Below are positions 17,897-26,599 of a DNA stretch of 64,000 nt, one piece after another. This DNA comes from Desulfosporosinus orientis DSM 765 (GTDB lineage: Bacteria > Bacillota > Desulfitobacteriia > Desulfitobacteriales > Desulfitobacteriaceae): the NCBI RefSeq assembly GCF_000235605.1, contig NC_016584.1, forward strand, positions 4,756,001 to 4,820,000, read 5' to 3'. Within the stretch, counting starts at the first letter, position 1, and each line of letters begins with the position of its first letter. Below the pieces are notes generated by a model. The model did no database searches, was not told the origin of the DNA, and saw nothing but the letters and a program-made list of their open reading frames with translations. The position numbers were made by a program, and so were the translations under genes.

Positions 17897-19078
17897 ATGC
17901 AATATGCATATGCCGAGAGGGTTCAAAACATGGAGAATTCTGCGATTCGCGAGCTCCTAAAAGTTGCCGAACAGCCTCACATTATTTCTTTCGCAGGCGG
18001 TCTTCCTGCCCCTGAATTGTTTCCTCTCACCGAACTCAAAGAATCCTATCAAAAGGTCTTAGGGGCAGGGGATCCTTCTGTCCTCCAATACGGCTCAACG
18101 GAAGGGTATTTGCCCTTACGTGCAGAAATATCCGCTCTAATGAAAGAAAAAGGGATTAGCTCAAATCCCGAAAATATTCTGCTGACCAACGGTTCACAAC
18201 AAGGACTTGATCTGATTGCCAAGCTGTTTATTAATCCCGGCGACATCGTGCTTCTGCAGAATCCAAGTTATCTTGGAGCCATCCAATCATTCCAGAGCTA
18301 CCAGGCCAATTTCATAACCATTCCGACAAACTCAGCAGGAATTGACTATACCGCTCTCGAACTATTGATAAAAGTCAAACGCCCAAAACTCTTTTATTTA
18401 ACCCCAACCTTCCAAAATCCCACCGGCTCCACTTTAACTGTAGAAGAGCGAAAAACCTTGCTCAACATTGCCCGTCAATACCACCTCCTCATAATTGAGG
18501 ATGACCCTTACAGTGAGCTCTGCTATGACAACACTACTGTATCTCCTATCCGGGCTTTTTCTGACGAAAACGAGGTAATCTACCTAGGCACCTTTTCTAA
18601 AACCTTGGCTCCAGGCCTCCGCCTGGGGTGGATCGCAGCGGAAAAAAACATCATATCCAAACTCACCATTGCTAAACAAGGCACGGATTTGCACACCAGC
18701 ACACTTTTACAAAGGACTACTCACTACTACCTGACACATTTTAAGCCCGCGGAACACATCCTCAGCATTCGCCAGGTCTACAAAGATCGCAGAGATATTA
18801 TGCTAAAAGCTCTTGAAGACCACTTAACCCATCAGGCGCTCTGGACTGAGCCCAGGGGAGGGATGTTTATTTGGCTGACCTTACCCGAAGTTTATGATAC
18901 TCTGCAGCTTTTGCCCAGCGCTTTGGCGGGTAATGTAGCTTATGTACCGGGAGCCAATTTTTATGTCAACCAAAAGAGCTCCAACAGCATGAGACTGAAC
19001 TTTTCCAACCCAAGTCCAACCCAGATAGAGCAAGGGATCAAACTCTTGGCAGATATAATCAAGCAATCCAATAAGTAA
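17897..19078 (+). CDS. PLP-dependent aminotransferase, class I/II (2-aminoadipate/LysN-like)
   Basis: 393 residues of fold-type I aminotransferase. Seen: the substrate loop FAGGLPAPELFP at residues 35-46, NGSQQGLDL near 99-107, FQNPTGS near 176-182, IIEDDPYSELCYD near 204-216, and the PLP-binding lysine in GTFSKTLAPGLRLGW near 235-249. It lacks a DNA-binding domain. The gene directly downstream encodes a MocR protein with a homologous C-terminal aminotransferase domain, so the two look like a duplicated catalytic/regulatory pair. The amino acid used is unknown. Confidence 0.88.
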   Translation: MQYAYAERVQNMENSAIRELLKVAEQPHIISFAGGLPAPELFPLTELKESYQKVLGAGDPSVLQYGSTEGYLPLRAEISALMKEKGISSNPENILLTNGSQQGLDLIAKLFINPGDIVLLQNPSYLGAIQSFQSYQANFITIPTNSAGIDYTALELLIKVKRPKLFYLTPTFQNPTGSTLTVEERKTLLNIARQYHLLIIEDDPYSELCYDNTTVSPIRAFSDENEVIYLGTFSKTLAPGLRLGWIAAEKNIISKLTIAKQGTDLHTSTLLQRTTHYYLTHFKPAEHILSIRQVYKDRRDIMLKALEDHLTHQALWTEPRGGMFIWLTLPEVYDTLQLLPSALAGNVAYVPGANFYVNQKSSNSMRLNFSNPSPTQIEQGIKLLADIIKQSNK

Positions 19079-19127
19079 TCTATTCATTATTTAGTAAGTT
19101 TTATATAAAGATGAGGCATTAAAAACC

Positions 19128-20642
19128 ATGAAACTAAAGTTAGACCGTTCCCTCAAGACACCTCTTTATTTACAAATCCGAGACCAGATTGGTCAATTAA
19201 TTTTATCGCAGCAGCTTTCTCCCGGTTACCGCCTCCCCCCTGAACGGAAGTTGGCTGCCCAACTAGGGGTTAATCGAACAACTATTGTTAACGCTTATCA
19301 CGAACTGGCAGCGGATGGATTAATTCAATCCCATGTAGGCAGAGGAAGTATGGTTTGTATCCATCCAACCATGAACCAAGACCGAATTCCCATTCAGCCT
19401 GTATCGTGGCAAAATTATTATTCAAGTCAAGCTGAGCGTATGCATAATCCGGTACTGGCTTCCATATTGGATGAAATCAGTGAAGAGGATCAAATTTCCT
19501 TTGCCTTGGGAGCCCCGGCAGGTGAGTATTATCCACTGAAAGAGCTTAATGAAATTTGCAAAGCGATGATGCATGCCGGCAATTGGCAAGCTTTTGCCTA
19601 CGGACCTACCATTGGACATCTGCCTTTACGGGAGTATTTAGCGGATTGGCTAAGACTACGGGGTATTAAGACACAAGCCCAAAATATTCTAATAACGTCG
19701 GGTTCGCAACAAGGACTTGATTTGTTGACAAAAATATTCTTAGAACCCGGTGATTTTATCGTCATGGAAGAGCCTTCCTTTTTAGGAGCTATCGGGGTTT
19801 TTAAAACCGCAGGTGCTCACATTTTAACTATTCCCTTAGATGAAGAAGGCATAAGAACCGATATCTTAGAACAAATCCTCTCCAGACGCCGGCCTAAGTT
19901 TATTTACACCCTCCCCACATTCCAGAACCCAACCGGAACCACCATGAGTCTTGCGCGGCGGCATGAACTTCTTAAGTTAGCCTATCAATTTCACGTACCC
20001 ATTATCGAGGATGATCCCTACAGTGAACTTTATTATGAACAAGGGCCCTTTCCTTCTCTAAAATCCTTAGATGAACATGAGCACGTCATCTACCTGGGGA
20101 CCTTCTCGAAAATGCTCTTGCCAGGACTTCGTTTGGGATGGTGCGTGGCCCCAACCACAGTTTTAGAGCAATTGTCCCTCGCCAAACAACACGTTGACCT
20201 TCATACCAGTACGACCACTCAATGGATCATGACTGATTTTTGCAATCAAGGAATGCTTGATCAACACCTTTCTCTTGTCAGAAACCAATATAAGCGACAA
20301 CGAGATATCATGGCGGACACCTTAACAGAATTTTCTCCTCCAGGATTATCCTGGGTGCTGCCCTCAGGCGGGTATTATTTATGGTGTGAATTGCCGCCTG
20401 GAATCAATGCTACCTCTTTGCTCAGAAAAGCAGCTGAAAAAAAAGTCAGCTTTGTCCCCGGAAATGCTTTTCATATCCACTCAGGAGGCAAAAACCTGAT
20501 CAGGCTTTGCTTCTGCCATCATACGGAAGCAACCATACGTGAAGGGATCTATCGTCTCTGTACAGCCATTTCAGAGCTCCTCAATCAACCCTCTCAGGGA
20601 AGACCGGCTCATCGCCATCACTATAGAGAAACTTTAGTTTAA
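19128..20642 (+). CDS. MocR/PdxR-type regulator (GntR HTH + aminotransferase domain)
   Basis: 504 residues. A GntR winged helix (about 1-75, with LPPERKLAAQLGVNRTTIVNAYHELAADGLI) is fused to a full-length aminotransferase-like domain (about 110-480). That domain keeps the PLP lysine in GTFSKMLLPGLRLGW. MocR regulators sense PLP or its amino-acid adducts and usually activate a neighbouring gene while repressing themselves. Here the upstream aminotransferase gene with its twin palindromic sites is the obvious target. The two are 49 bp apart and probably co-transcribed. A bidirectional terminator follows. Confidence 0.9.
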   Translation: MKLKLDRSLKTPLYLQIRDQIGQLILSQQLSPGYRLPPERKLAAQLGVNRTTIVNAYHELAADGLIQSHVGRGSMVCIHPTMNQDRIPIQPVSWQNYYSSQAERMHNPVLASILDEISEEDQISFALGAPAGEYYPLKELNEICKAMMHAGNWQAFAYGPTIGHLPLREYLADWLRLRGIKTQAQNILITSGSQQGLDLLTKIFLEPGDFIVMEEPSFLGAIGVFKTAGAHILTIPLDEEGIRTDILEQILSRRRPKFIYTLPTFQNPTGTTMSLARRHELLKLAYQFHVPIIEDDPYSELYYEQGPFPSLKSLDEHEHVIYLGTFSKMLLPGLRLGWCVAPTTVLEQLSLAKQHVDLHTSTTTQWIMTDFCNQGMLDQHLSLVRNQYKRQRDIMADTLTEFSPPGLSWVLPSGGYYLWCELPPGINATSLLRKAAEKKVSFVPGNAFHIHSGGKNLIRLCFCHHTEATIREGIYRLCTAISELLNQPSQGRPAHRHHYRETLV

Positions 20643-20645
20643 AAC

Positions 20646-20690
20646 AGAAATAAGAGGGGGCTTTTGCAGGAAAAGCCCCCTCTTATTTCT
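20646..20690. terminator. Bidirectional terminator
   Basis: Twenty-base perfect arms (20646-20665, 20671-20690) with GGGGGC cores and a 5-nt loop, between the convergent MocR and response-regulator genes. Confidence 0.88.
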
Positions 20691-20691
20691 G

Positions 20692-21378
20692 CTATGGGTT
20701 AAATCGATATCCCGTCCCCCATAAGGTTTCAATAAACTCCGGATTCGAGGGATCTCGTTCAATCTTTTTTCGTATCTTTTGGATATGAACTGGTACTGTG
20801 GCACTATCACCAAAATAATCATTTCCCCATATGGTTTCAAAAATATGTTCTTTACTAAACACGATGTTGGGGTTTGAGGCAAAAAAGACGAGCAGGCTGT
20901 ATTCCCTAGCTGTCATTTGCACCTCTTTCCCATTAACAAAGACTTTATGCGCTGCTGTATCAATCTCCAAACCTCGGCAATGGATTATTTCAGTGGCTGT
21001 AGTTTTGCCCTTGAGGCGTTCATACCTGGAGATATGGGATTTGACCCTGGCTACCAACTCCGCCGGACTGAAGGGCTTAGTCAAATAATCATCGGCTCCA
21101 AAGCCCAAACCCCTAATTTTATCAATATCCTCACTTTTTGCAGACACGATAAGCACAGGGATCTCAAATTTAGCACGAATTTCTTTGGTAATTTGATACC
21201 CATCTTTGCCTGGCAGCATCAGATCCACAATAACCACATGAAAACGACCGGTTAAGGCTAATTTCATACCCTGGGCTCCATCTTGAGCAATTTCTGTTTC
21301 ATATCCGTTTAACTGAAGATAATCCCGTTCCAGCTCAGCAATATTTTGATCGTCCTCAATAATTAAGATGCGTTTCAT
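20692..21378 (-). CDS. Response regulator, OmpR/PhoB family
   Basis: 228 residues. The receiver domain has the acidic pocket EDD at 8-10, the phospho-acceptor Asp in VIVDLMLPGKDG near 52, the Thr/Ser switch (VSAKSE) and Lys in LTKPF near 103. The C-terminal winged helix (about 130-226) carries the transactivation loop and ends WGTGYRF. It is the second gene of a kinase-regulator operon and lies 33 bp after the kinase. The kinase-first order is less common than the reverse. Confidence 0.93.
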   Translation of the reverse strand: MKRILIIEDDQNIAELERDYLQLNGYETEIAQDGAQGMKLALTGRFHVVIVDLMLPGKDGYQITKEIRAKFEIPVLIVSAKSEDIDKIRGLGFGADDYLTKPFSPAELVARVKSHISRYERLKGKTTATEIIHCRGLEIDTAAHKVFVNGKEVQMTAREYSLLVFFASNPNIVFSKEHIFETIWGNDYFGDSATVPVHIQKIRKKIERDPSNPEFIETLWGTGYRFNP

Positions 21379-21411
21379 AGTTAGCCTCTTTCCATTTTAT
21401 TGGGCATAAAA

Positions 21412-22650
21412 CTATTCCGTAGAATGACTTATGGGCAGGTTAATGGTAAAAAAAGTACCCGCTTTTTCTATACTCGATACAGAAATAGTTCCCTTATGAG
21501 CTTGCACCAATTCTTTCGCTATAGCCAAGCCCAGACCGGTACTCATAAGGTCTTTTGTCCGCTCATCATCAATTCTATAAAAGCGATCAAAAATATGTGG
21601 TAGTTTGTCAGCCGGAATTCCCGGACCATTGTCCTCAATGGTAATAGAGATGACATTCTCTCGCCCCGTTAATTGAACCTTAATAGTTAAGTCCTGGCTA
21701 TCTCCATACTTAACAGCATTCCCTATGATATTCCGGAAGGCCTGATACAGTCGTTTGCGGTCAATGTTAATTGTACAATTCGTCTCTAAATGATCTCCAT
21801 AGTAAAACCTGTATCGTCTTTCTTCAAGTTCAAACTTAAATTCTTCCATCAAATCATTCATAAAAGCTTTCGCTTTTACAAGTTCAAAGTTAAAATCCAG
21901 TTTTTGAAGATCTAACTTTGAGAACAGAAAAAGATCATCAATTAATCGATCAATATAAACCGTGTTTTGGTAGATGGTTTTGAGGTACATTTTTACCTTG
22001 TCGGGTGAATTAACTACCCCGTCCAATATAGCTTCAATGTAACCTTGGACAGTTGAGATTGGGGTTTTAAGATCATGAGAAATATTTGCAATAAGCATTT
22101 TTCTATTTTCTTCATATTCAGACTTTATCTTCTCACTTGCTTGTAATTTTTGGGCCATTTCATTGAAAGAATCCACCAATAATGCAATAAATCCAAGATC
22201 ACTAATAGAATCGCTCTCAATCTTGACCTGATAATTCCCTTTAGAAATTTCTTCCACTCCACTTTTAAGTTTATCTATGGGTTTGAAGACCCTTTTCTCT
22301 ATACGCCAAATAAATAATAATAGCAGAAACTCCTGAATAATTATAAATCCAGCAAACAAAACACTAATTGTTTTGATGCCGAAAAATCTAAATAATAAGT
22401 ATAGAATAATTAAGTTCACGAGTATACTAGCTGGACGAAAAAGACGCAGGGATTTATGATATTTTTTAAATTCCCTATGTTTTCTCTGAAATTCATGATG
22501 AAGGCATAATTCTCGATGCTGATCATAGAATCCATCATGTTTTCTGTGAAACTCCTCATAAGTTCTATAGAATTTATGAGGAGCTGCTTGGTGAATATCC
22601 CTTGCCTTTTCTAGTTTTATCAATTTCCGTTTTATGATTTTCTTAAACAC
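21412..22650 (-). CDS. Sensor histidine kinase with His-rich cytoplasmic N-terminus
   Basis: 412 residues, probably starting at GTG. Residues about 19-66 contain nine histidines in a charged helix (HDGFYDQHRELCLHHEFQ region). Two membrane segments (about 76-94 and 98-116) follow with almost no loop between them, so there is no real extracytoplasmic sensor. Then come HAMP (about 117-170), HisKA with ISHDLKTPISTV (His near 193) and HATPase with NAVKY, DNGPGIP and STGLGLAIAKEL. Cytoplasmic metal or membrane-state sensing through the His-rich segment is plausible, especially because the upstream gene encodes another His/Cys-rich protein. This is inference. Confidence 0.9.
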   Translation of the reverse strand: MFKKIIKRKLIKLEKARDIHQAAPHKFYRTYEEFHRKHDGFYDQHRELCLHHEFQRKHREFKKYHKSLRLFRPASILVNLIILYLLFRFFGIKTISVLFAGFIIIQEFLLLLFIWRIEKRVFKPIDKLKSGVEEISKGNYQVKIESDSISDLGFIALLVDSFNEMAQKLQASEKIKSEYEENRKMLIANISHDLKTPISTVQGYIEAILDGVVNSPDKVKMYLKTIYQNTVYIDRLIDDLFLFSKLDLQKLDFNFELVKAKAFMNDLMEEFKFELEERRYRFYYGDHLETNCTINIDRKRLYQAFRNIIGNAVKYGDSQDLTIKVQLTGRENVISITIEDNGPGIPADKLPHIFDRFYRIDDERTKDLMSTGLGLAIAKELVQAHKGTISVSSIEKAGTFFTINLPISHSTE

Positions 22651-22757
22651 TTAAGTCACCCATCAATTCTTATGCTAATTCACCAAACCAAAGTTTGTTT
22701 TGCTTCTGCGATATAATTTTCAATCTCACACTTCTAGCTTTCATTATATCTGAAAAG

Positions 22758-22787
22758 GGGCGTATAACAAATTATTGTCCTACGCCC
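22758..22787 (-). terminator. Terminator between His-rich gene and kinase
   Basis: GGGCGTA/TACGCCC arms with a 16-nt loop, followed on the minus strand by CCTTTTC. Transcription from the His-rich gene into the kinase would have to read through it. Confidence 0.55.
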
Positions 22788-22824
22788 TCCTTGTTTAAGG
22801 GATTAATTCAAAGGATACTCCCTT

Positions 22825-23505
22825 CTACGCTAGACGTAATTCTGCCCATAAATTCATATCATGGCTTTCATTTTGATCTAGTTGCTTTCCATCAGCTGTT
22901 AAGACGATTTTTTCTACTTCCTTATTATTATTGATCCACACATTAATGCCGATTTTGGGGTCCTTCAAGGCACAACAATCTTTCATAGAGCTATGGTGAT
23001 GATGGTGCTCGAACATTTTTCTCTGATTCAATTCTTCGTGGAAAGCCCTTTTAACTTCATCCGGCATATTTTCTAATTTTAGAGATAAAACTACAGAATT
23101 ATCCTCTTTCTCATCAACTTTAATTCTATTAAAAATATCTAGAATATACGCTAGTTTCGTTAACTTCCCTTTGACCCCTCCGCAGTGAATATCCTCATGA
23201 TTTTGACCATTATTATAGTGGTTATGATGGTGGATATGCTTCATAAAGCCATGATGTAGGTGTCTCCCACACCCCTGCATCCCGAACTGAGTTTGGCTTT
23301 CATGTTTTACTTTCTTGCCATTACAGTCTATTTCTGTATTAATTTTGACTTTGGTCTCACCATTAGATAGATTCTTTTCAAATTCATTCGTAAAGCCTAA
23401 TATTTTTTGTTGATCCTTCTTGGCTTCTGCTTGAAAAGTACCGCAAATAACCTCCTTTTCTTTCATTATAGAAATCACATCGTACATAAGTTTTAGTTTA
23501 CTCAT
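22825..23505 (-). CDS. His/Cys-rich protein, possible metal binder
   Basis: 226 residues, no recognised family, no signal peptide or membrane helix. About ten histidines cluster at residues 82-108 (CGRHLHHGFMKHIHHHNHY region) together with two cysteines. A second cluster, EHHHHHSSMKDCC, lies near 168-180. The flanks are ordinary mixed alpha/beta sequence, so this is a folded protein with metal-binding loops rather than a pure His-tail. The ATG follows GGGGAGGT. It precedes the kinase/regulator pair on the same strand with a terminator between. Storage, buffering or sensing of Ni, Zn, Co or Cu would fit; none is proven. Confidence 0.7.
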   Translation of the reverse strand: MSKLKLMYDVISIMKEKEVICGTFQAEAKKDQQKILGFTNEFEKNLSNGETKVKINTEIDCNGKKVKHESQTQFGMQGCGRHLHHGFMKHIHHHNHYNNGQNHEDIHCGGVKGKLTKLAYILDIFNRIKVDEKEDNSVVLSLKLENMPDEVKRAFHEELNQRKMFEHHHHHSSMKDCCALKDPKIGINVWINNNKEVEKIVLTADGKQLDQNESHDMNLWAELRLA

Positions 23506-23640
23506 GATAAAAAGTACCTCCCCGTTTGTTATTTCAAGATGATTATAGAGGAAGTTTTTAAATTTGTTTTAAAGCAATTATTAAAATTCTATAAAATCTT
23601 TTTAACAAATGGCTCCGAGGTCATCAAATAGATCTCATAC

Positions 23641-23682
23641 AAAAGCAATCAGCACCTTGCGTTAAAGATACTGATTGCTTTT
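23641..23682. terminator. Terminator after glcF, probably bidirectional
   Basis: Twelve-base perfect arms AAAAGCAATCAG/CTGATTGCTTTT with an 18-nt loop, located 49 bp beyond the GlcF-like stop. Confidence 0.75.
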
Positions 23683-23730
23683 ATGTGTTTTATTCAATGG
23701 AAACAATCAGATACTAGGCACTTATTTTTC

Positions 23731-24996
23731 TCAGTACGTCCTAGCCAGCAACTGTACAGGATGCACTACATGCCCTGCCAAACCGTGACTTTTTAACCCA
23801 TAACTTAACTGCATTGTACAGGTTGGGCAACTGGTGGCCACTACCTCAGCCTTGGCAGTTACGATGTTAGTAATCTTCCGGTCTAGAACCTTCATAGATA
23901 AATCATGATGCATAATACTGAAACTGCCTGCAGATCCGCAACAGCGATCCGCTTCTTTCATTTCTCGGAATTCGACACCTGGAATGGCCATTAAAAGCTC
24001 CCTAGGTTGTTTAAAGACATTTTGCCCTCGTTTTAAGTGGCACGGGTCATGATAGGTTACCGCAACCTTAACGGGATTCGGACCAGGGTGAACACCCGTT
24101 TTTTCCACCAAAAACTTACTGAGATCATAGACCTTGCTGCTTAATTCTTTTGCTTGGTTGTATTCGTCTGTACCTGGCTCAAAAAGCTTAAGATAGCTTT
24201 CCGCTAAAGTAGCCGAACATGACGAACAATCAGTCACAACTGCGTCCACTTGTGCTGACAGCAAAATCTTAAGATTTTTTTTTGCTAGTTGTACTGCCGT
24301 ATCCGTATCTCCATAGGCTAAATGCGGCATACCACAACATTTTACCGCCGGAGTAACTACTTCACAACCGTGCCTAGCCAGTACGTCCACTCCAGTCACC
24401 GCAACATCCGGATAAATTAAATTCGTTGCACAACCTAAAAAGTAAGCCACTCTGAAACGTTTTTTCCCATAGGGCTTAACAACTTCTGCAATCCGTCCGC
24501 GAGCTGGTTGTTTTGAGACATCCGGGAGTATTTTGGCACCTGCACTCATTTGTTCCGGCAAATGTTCAATTAGTTTTGATCTCGTCAAAACACTATTTAA
24601 CCCTGTCTTTTGATAAAGCTTTACGAGCGAAAAGGAAGCTTGGAGCAGAGCCGGGCGAGTCAAGAATCCCCTAAGCACCAACTTCTTAACGATGTTTCTA
24701 TCTAAAGTACTATCAAGGTAATCTCTAACTCCCATCACAATCTCATCCGTAATGACCCCAGACGGGCATTTAACAGCACAAGTTTTACAAAGCAGACACC
24801 CATAAAGCTTTTCAGAGAGTTCTGAGGAGGGTGGGATCTTGCCTTCTTGAAGGAGTTTTACCAAGGACAATCTCCCGCGTGGTGAATCCGGTTCTCTTTT
24901 GGACTCGGCAAAGATAGGACAATTTGCACGACACTCACCACAGCGTACACACTTCTTTAGTTCCTCAGCAAAATCAACCTGATATGTTGTTTTCAT
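23731..24996 (-). CDS. Glycolate/D-lactate oxidase iron-sulfur subunit (GlcF-like)
   Basis: 421 residues. Two 4Fe-4S motifs occur at the N-terminus (CVRCGECRANCP near 16-27 and CLLCKTCAVKCP near 67-78). Two CCG domains follow: CCGMPH near 221, with preceding and following cysteines, and CCGSAGSF near 351 with SCPTC near 389. This is the GlcF layout: it accepts electrons from the flavoprotein GlcD and passes them to quinone or another acceptor. It starts 6 nt after the GlcD-like gene. It is the last gene of the catabolic island and is followed by a terminator. Confidence 0.9.
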   Translation of the reverse strand: MKTTYQVDFAEELKKCVRCGECRANCPIFAESKREPDSPRGRLSLVKLLQEGKIPPSSELSEKLYGCLLCKTCAVKCPSGVITDEIVMGVRDYLDSTLDRNIVKKLVLRGFLTRPALLQASFSLVKLYQKTGLNSVLTRSKLIEHLPEQMSAGAKILPDVSKQPARGRIAEVVKPYGKKRFRVAYFLGCATNLIYPDVAVTGVDVLARHGCEVVTPAVKCCGMPHLAYGDTDTAVQLAKKNLKILLSAQVDAVVTDCSSCSATLAESYLKLFEPGTDEYNQAKELSSKVYDLSKFLVEKTGVHPGPNPVKVAVTYHDPCHLKRGQNVFKQPRELLMAIPGVEFREMKEADRCCGSAGSFSIMHHDLSMKVLDRKITNIVTAKAEVVATSCPTCTMQLSYGLKSHGLAGHVVHPVQLLARTY

Positions 24997-25002
24997 ATCT
25001 TC

Positions 25003-26415
25003 TTACCTCTCAGCCCAGATCTTACCAGGATTCATAATTCCTTTAGGATCTATAGCATCCTTGATAATTCTCATGATCTCCAAGGCCTTTCCATGTTCCG
25101 CAGCCATAAATTGGGCTCGAGTGAAACCCACTCCATGTTCCCCAGTCGTCGAGCCTCCCAACTCCAAAGCCAGTGCATGAATATCATCAGCTACGAGGTG
25201 GGCTGCCTTAACCTCATCAGGTTTTAAGGGATCGATAATCGGTGCTGTATGCATATTTCCATCTCCAATATGACCATAAATTACAACAAGTGTGTTATGT
25301 TTTGCCCCAATCTCCTTAATTCTGCGTAAGGCCTCAGGAACCTTGGCCATCGGAAAACAGACATCTTCACCGCAAAAAATTCTGGTTGCCCCTGCTTTAA
25401 CTCGTGCTGAAGCAGCGCCTATGACTGCACGTCCTTGCCAAAGTTTTGCCATACGCTGGGGATCCATGGCCCATTCCACTATGATTGCCCGTTTTTCGGC
25501 AATCTCTTTAACTTGCTTCCCCTCAAAATCGACTGCCGCCTTGCTGCCGTTGATTTCAAAGAATAGAGCAGCCTCCGTCTCGGGAAGCTTTAAATCCGGC
25601 TGAAACTTATTAGCGGCTTTAATCCCAGAGTCGTCCAAAATCTCAATACCAGAAGGTATAATTCCATGCTTAAACACTTCTAAAACTGTTGCAGCCGCGT
25701 CATCCAAGCTAGAAAACAGCGTCAGAAGGATTCCCCGAACCGGAGGTTTTGGTAAAACTTTCAGTCTAACCTGGGTAATAACCCCTAATGTACCTTCAGA
25801 ACCAACGTAGAGGCTAGTAAGATTAATCCCGGAAACGCTTTTAAGTGCTTTGGAGTGTAATCCCCCAGTCTTTATAACCTCACCGTCAGGCAAAACAACT
25901 TCCAATCCCAACACATATTGAACAGTGTTTCCAAACTTTACTGCTCGCAGCCCACTGGCATTATTCCCTACCATACCCCCAATCGTTGCCATTTTTGAGC
26001 TTCCTGGATCAGGTGGAAAAAACAGCCCGTAAGCCGAGAGCGCTTCATTGAGGTCAGCGTGCACAATCCCCGGCCTTACAACAACTTGCATGTTGCTATC
26101 ATCAATTTCTACAATGTCCGTCCAACCAGAAAGGTCTAGTACAATTCCTCCCTTAACAGGCACACTCCCTCCTGTCTGACCGGACCCCGCTCCCCTAGGT
26201 GTTACGGGTATACCATATTTATAAGCATAGCGCATGACTTTTTGAACTTCCTCTGTGTTCATGGGGCAGACAACAACATCAGGATAGAATTCATTAAGCT
26301 GGGATAAGAAAGAACTGTCATAAGTATAAGTATACCGCTCAAGCTTACTAGAGATCACTTTTTCCGGACCTAGCAACCCCTTCATATCGTTAACCAGTTG
26401 ACTTTTTTCCATCAT
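25003..26415 (-). CDS. FAD-linked 2-hydroxyacid oxidase (GlcD/D-lactate dehydrogenase type)
   Basis: 470 residues. The N-terminal FAD_binding_4 domain has PRGAGSGQTGGSVP near 76-89, DPGSSKMATIGGMVGNNASG near 135-154 and VGSEGTLGVIT near 203. The C-terminal cap domain has the YGHIGDGNMH motif near 380 and TGEHGVGF near 424. The enzyme oxidises a D-2-hydroxyacid (lactate, glycolate or a longer homologue) to the 2-oxoacid with the GlcF-like partner. The start is one of two adjacent ATGs behind GGAGAAAGGGTGA; a GTG two codons earlier is less likely. Context with a ferredoxin-dependent 2-oxoacid oxidoreductase supports catabolism. Confidence 0.9.
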   Translation of the reverse strand: MMEKSQLVNDMKGLLGPEKVISSKLERYTYTYDSSFLSQLNEFYPDVVVCPMNTEEVQKVMRYAYKYGIPVTPRGAGSGQTGGSVPVKGGIVLDLSGWTDIVEIDDSNMQVVVRPGIVHADLNEALSAYGLFFPPDPGSSKMATIGGMVGNNASGLRAVKFGNTVQYVLGLEVVLPDGEVIKTGGLHSKALKSVSGINLTSLYVGSEGTLGVITQVRLKVLPKPPVRGILLTLFSSLDDAAATVLEVFKHGIIPSGIEILDDSGIKAANKFQPDLKLPETEAALFFEINGSKAAVDFEGKQVKEIAEKRAIIVEWAMDPQRMAKLWQGRAVIGAASARVKAGATRIFCGEDVCFPMAKVPEALRRIKEIGAKHNTLVVIYGHIGDGNMHTAPIIDPLKPDEVKAAHLVADDIHALALELGGSTTGEHGVGFTRAQFMAAEHGKALEIMRIIKDAIDPKGIMNPGKIWAER

Positions 26416-26599
26416 TCTCACCCTTTCTCCCTAGTATCCCCGATCGTTAATTCATAAAGAGCCTTTGCTTTGCGATTAGCCAAGGCTAGTTTCCTGGTTG
26501 ATGCCTTTTAATTCTGAGGAACTTCCATGAAACCATAATCTATCAAAATGAATTAGCAAATATTTATACCGTTACCCTAATCCTTATTTCTGGATTTGA

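Noticed and set aside
26541-26580. Second sigma-54 promoter upstream of glcD
   Set aside because: GG and GC are 11 bp apart instead of 10 and the flanking bases do not match the consensus.
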